32,842 nucleotides of DNA, taken from assembly GCA_040394475.1 (NCBI GenBank), contig JBEBSD010000066.1:1-32842 (forward strand), given 5' to 3'. Position 1 is the stretch's first letter, and each line of letters opens with the position of its first letter. The translations under genes were made by a program, and so were the position numbers. Positions 30,616 through 32,842 of this stretch are shown one piece after another. This DNA comes from JBEBSD01 sp040394475 (GTDB lineage: Bacteria; Bacteroidota; Bacteroidia; Cytophagales; Spirosomataceae). The notes beneath the pieces are model-generated. The model was given only the letters and a program-made list of their open reading frames with translations, was not told the DNA's origin and ran no database searches.

Positions 30616-31050
30616 TCAGTATGTGTTCTCGCGGGAAGTGATGATTCGGAGCCCGTTTTCGTCAAGGGCAAGGTGAACATGAAAATACCGGTCGGGCCAC
30701 AGATTACGGGCGACTTCCGGCCATTCGATAAAACAGTATCCTCCATATTCGAGGTATTCTTCAAATCCTATATCCCTCACTTCCGCGTCATCTTTTAAGC
30801 GGTACAGATCAAAATGGAATATCGGGATCGCCTGGGCTGTCCGGTATTCGTTAACAATCGAAAAAGTGGGGCTTTGCACAGTAGATACCGCCCCCAGTTG
30901 CTGACAAATATGCCGGATCAACGTGGTTTTTCCCGTCCCCATGTTTCCCTCGAATAACCAGACAAGCTGCCCGTTGCTCCATAAAAGCAGTTTTCGGGCG
31001 ACTTCGTCAAGTTCGGTACTAGCCTTTACCTGAATTTTGTGAACTGACAT
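30616..31050 (-). CDS. tsaE: tRNA threonylcarbamoyladenosine synthesis ATPase TsaE
   Basis: 144 residues. Walker A is GNMGTGKTT at 35-43. SPTFSIVNEY is the family's switch-like motif, FHFDLYRL carries the catalytic-site Asp, and FIEWPE the Walker-B-like Glu/Trp. With TsaB and TsaD it makes t6A at position 37 of ANN-decoding tRNAs; TsaE hydrolyses ATP to reset the complex. It is the first gene of a four-gene minus-strand unit; the next start codon follows two bases after its stop. The protein has normal length and all motifs. Confidence 0.96.
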   Translation of the reverse strand: MSVHKIQVKASTELDEVARKLLLWSNGQLVWLFEGNMGTGKTTLIRHICQQLGAVSTVQSPTFSIVNEYRTAQAIPIFHFDLYRLKDDAEVRDIGFEEYLEYGGYCFIEWPEVARNLWPDRYFHVHLALDENGLRIITSRENTY

Positions 31051-31101
31051 CGCACAAAATTACCACTTTTTTTGATGCTTCCCTATACCGATGAGTACCC
31101 C

Positions 31102-32400
31102 TTATACAGCCCATTCTTTCCGGAGCGGCCGGCCAAGGAGTTTGTTCGCAGCTTTATTGCCTTTGAATTTTTCTTTTGCAGGATCCCACCGAAGCGATGT
31201 GCCGAGCCGGTAAGCAATATTTCCGATGTTGCATACCGTGGCGGTCCGGTGACCAACTTCCACATCACATATGGGATTCTTACGGGTTTTGACCGCATTC
31301 AGGAAATCCTGGTAATGGTTGGTACACACATATACCGAGGTGTCTTCGGGCTTGAAAGTTTTGGCTTTCAGGTTATCGGGAGTAGTTTTAATCTCTCCTC
31401 TGGTTACCCAGACCTCACCTTCTGTCCCTACAAAATGACAATAGTTTTTGCCTTCGGGCCGGTGGATCATCTGGACTCCGTTGGCGTATTGATAGATTAG
31501 TCCTTTTCCTTCTTTTCCGGTGTCCTCCGGGTAAATGATGTCGGTAGGACCACTGGCGTCCATGTCAAGCCCCCATTGGCCGATGTCAAACATGTGAGCT
31601 CCCCAATCGGTCATAAAACCTCCTCCGAACTCGTCATAAGATCTCCAGTCAGGCCAGAAGCTGGCAGATAACGGCGGGGCAAGCCGGTGGCTGAAGGGGC
31701 GTTCAATGGTATTGGGCCCCATCCACCGGTCCCAGTTCAGATCAGCAGGCGCCGTTTCGGGGGCAAGATCCCACGGTTTGGGAGGTCCGCCGACACTGAC
31801 GTGAATTTTCTGTACCGTACCGATCGCGCCGCTGCGTACGAGCTGCACAGCCTGGGTAAATTCAGGCGAGGAGCGCTGCATACTGCCGGTCTGGAAAACG
31901 CGGTCGTGTTTCCGGGCCGCTTTTACCATGGCCCGCCCTTCTTTTACGGTGAGTGAAAGGGGCTTTTCACAATAGATGTCCTTCCCCGCTTCGGCCGCTT
32001 TTACGGCCATAGAAGCATGCCAGTGGTCAGGTGAGACAATTACGACGGCATCAATGTCTTTTCGTGCCAGCAGCTCCCGGAAATCGTCATAGGCTTCGAC
32101 TGCTTTGTAACTACTGCCTGATTTCTCTTCGTATACCTTGTGAGCGCCGGCAATAAAAGTTTCCAGTTTGCTTTTGTAGACATCGGAGGCAGCCACCAGC
32201 TGTGTGTCGTCGAGACTTAAGAACCGATTCCGCAAACCACCCGATTGTTTCCCGCACCCGATAAAGCCGAGTGTAATTTTATCGCTGGGCGCCAGAAAGC
32301 CGGCGCCACCCAGTACGTGCCGGGGAACAATAAAAAAAGAAGACAGAACAGCGGATTTTTTAAGGAAATCGCGTCGGGAATGTTTGGTACTTTCTTTCAT
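31102..32400 (-). CDS. Tat-exported Gfo/Idh/MocA-family oxidoreductase
   Basis: 432 residues. The N-terminus is a Tat signal: SRRDFLKK with R9-R10 and a weakly hydrophobic stretch (SAVLSSFFIVPRHVLGG), so the folded, cofactor-loaded protein goes to the periplasm. The Rossmann domain starts with KITLGFIGCGKQSGG (41-55), and the EKP motif (145-147, in DIYCEKPLS) carries the catalytic Lys. The C-terminal part has the usual beta-sheet dimer domain with FGGGFMTDWGAHMFDIGQWGLDMD, where the D/H pair lies in the active site. Exported relatives in Bacteroidota act on sugars or glycosides, some by NAD-dependent redox glycosidase chemistry; the substrate cannot be read here. No neighbouring sugar genes help. 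Confidence 0.9.
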   Translation of the reverse strand: MKESTKHSRRDFLKKSAVLSSFFIVPRHVLGGAGFLAPSDKITLGFIGCGKQSGGLRNRFLSLDDTQLVAASDVYKSKLETFIAGAHKVYEEKSGSSYKAVEAYDDFRELLARKDIDAVVIVSPDHWHASMAVKAAEAGKDIYCEKPLSLTVKEGRAMVKAARKHDRVFQTGSMQRSSPEFTQAVQLVRSGAIGTVQKIHVSVGGPPKPWDLAPETAPADLNWDRWMGPNTIERPFSHRLAPPLSASFWPDWRSYDEFGGGFMTDWGAHMFDIGQWGLDMDASGPTDIIYPEDTGKEGKGLIYQYANGVQMIHRPEGKNYCHFVGTEGEVWVTRGEIKTTPDNLKAKTFKPEDTSVYVCTNHYQDFLNAVKTRKNPICDVEVGHRTATVCNIGNIAYRLGTSLRWDPAKEKFKGNKAANKLLGRPLRKEWAV

Positions 32401-32441
32401 GTGATCACGTTAAGGATTAGGAAGTTCTGAAAATGAAAGGA

Positions 32442-32454
32442 CACGATGATCGTG
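32442..32454. promoter_or_regulatory. Palindrome CACGAT-G-ATCGTG upstream of the Gfo/Idh/MocA gene
   Basis: Perfect 6-bp arms around one base, 42-54 bp before the start codon, at promoter distance. A GTGATCAC palindrome directly abuts the start. Either may be an operator, but no regulator is adjacent. Confidence 0.3.
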
Positions 32455-32494
32455 ACCGAGGGCGAATTTATGAAAATTAATGGGATAAGTGGGC

Positions 32495-32626
32495 GGAGAG
32501 ACAACTGAAAAAATAACACTGAACAGCACGGAGGAAAAACACAGAGAAGAATCGCTGGGTGGAGAGACAACTGAAAAAATAACACGGAGTTGCACGGAGG
32601 AAAATCACAGAGGTCACAGAGGAAGA
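32495..32626 (+). repeat. Two 66-bp tandem repeats
   Basis: Units start at 32495 and 32561 with GGAGAGACAACTGAAAAAAT, exact for the first 25 bp. They then diverge but keep GCACGGAGGAAAA and CACAGAG. The second unit carries AACACGGAGTTGCACGGAGG, the left arm of a long inverted repeat whose right arm lies in the following 97-bp repeat. Confidence 0.75.
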
Positions 32627-32640
32627 AGAAAAAACTCGGT

Positions 32641-32842
32641 GTTACTTTTGCGGGTTTGACGGAGAGCAAAACCGAGAATGCGCTAAGGAGGGCTAAAAAC
32701 TTTGTGGACCTCTGTGCAGTCCTCCGTGCAACTCGGTGTTACTTTAGCAGGTTTGACGGAAAGCAAAACCGAGAATGCGCTAAGGAGGGCTAAAAACTTT
32801 GTGGACCTCTGTGCAGTCCTCCGTGCAACTCGGTGTTACTTT
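32641..32842 (+). repeat. 97-bp tandem repeats running off the window edge
   Basis: Units begin GTTACTTT at 32641, 32738 and 32835; the third is cut by the window end. The first two differ at three positions near their start and are otherwise identical. The segment 32704-32740 (and again 32801-32837) pairs with 32581-32615: AACACGGAGTTGCACGGAGG against CCTCCGTGCAACTCGGTGTT with one mismatch, then CACAGAGGTC against GACCTCTGTG. No coding sense is seen in this 441-bp terminal stretch. Confidence 0.85.

Noticed and set aside
32397..32793. Open frames of 60-90 codons in the terminal repeat block
   Set aside because: They consist of translated tandem repeats (low-complexity, duplicated segments) and change with repeat number.

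Overview
The window looks like chromosome of a Bacteroidota member, most likely of the Cytophagales (Spirosomaceae-like) or a near relative. Supporting signs are promoter elements of the TAnnTTTG type, mostly no Shine-Dalgarno sequences, a compact GyrB of 651 residues without the proteobacterial insert, DUF6089-type outer-membrane barrels, a tsaE/alanine-dehydrogenase-like operon and a Tat-exported Gfo/Idh/MocA protein. The placement is inferred from protein style only. No rRNA, tRNA, CRISPR, IS transposase or prophage gene was recognised.

Left part (1-8,600): a decayed outer-membrane-type gene; a TPR lipoprotein; a membrane-anchored regulator (DNA-binding-like N-terminus, one membrane segment, extracytoplasmic sensor-like part) divergent from a secreted GIFT/DUF4350-like protein; then a run of small minus-strand genes (DUF1801, cupin, a membrane protein with its MarR regulator, a VOC protein), a broken two-component-propeller lipoprotein and a small membrane protein. 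This region is accessory in character and carries short heptamer arrays placed just behind stop codons.

Middle (8,660-15,540): a LolD/MacB-type ABC pair with a His/Asp/Glu-rich periplasmic loop, behind a promoter that contains a perfect 9-5-9 dyad (a metal-responsive Fur/Zur-type repressor is the working idea). Two tandem outer-membrane barrels and a trypsin-like protease without signal peptide follow. Next is an AT-rich VapBC-like toxin-antitoxin pair bracketed by two directly repeated copies of a 53-54 bp palindromic element, then a complete alanine dehydrogenase.

Right part (15,700-32,842): DinB-like protein, a ketosynthase-fold protein lacking the catalytic Cys/His/His, a small membrane protein, SixA, SppA, a CNT nucleoside transporter, polyphosphate kinase, an outer-membrane barrel and gyrB with a strong terminator. 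Then comes a tightly packed minus-strand operon, tsaE - Ald-like protein with altered catalytic residues - conserved small protein - GT-C-like membrane protein, and a Tat-exported oxidoreductase. The end of the window is a 340-bp block of 66-bp and 97-bp tandem repeats with long inverted-repeat arms.

The best leads for something new are the heptamer arrays behind stop codons, the repeat-bracketed toxin-antitoxin cassette, the dyad-controlled His-rich ABC exporter/extractor, the MarR palindrome over its own -7 box, and the two apparent pseudoenzymes (ketosynthase and Ald paralogue).
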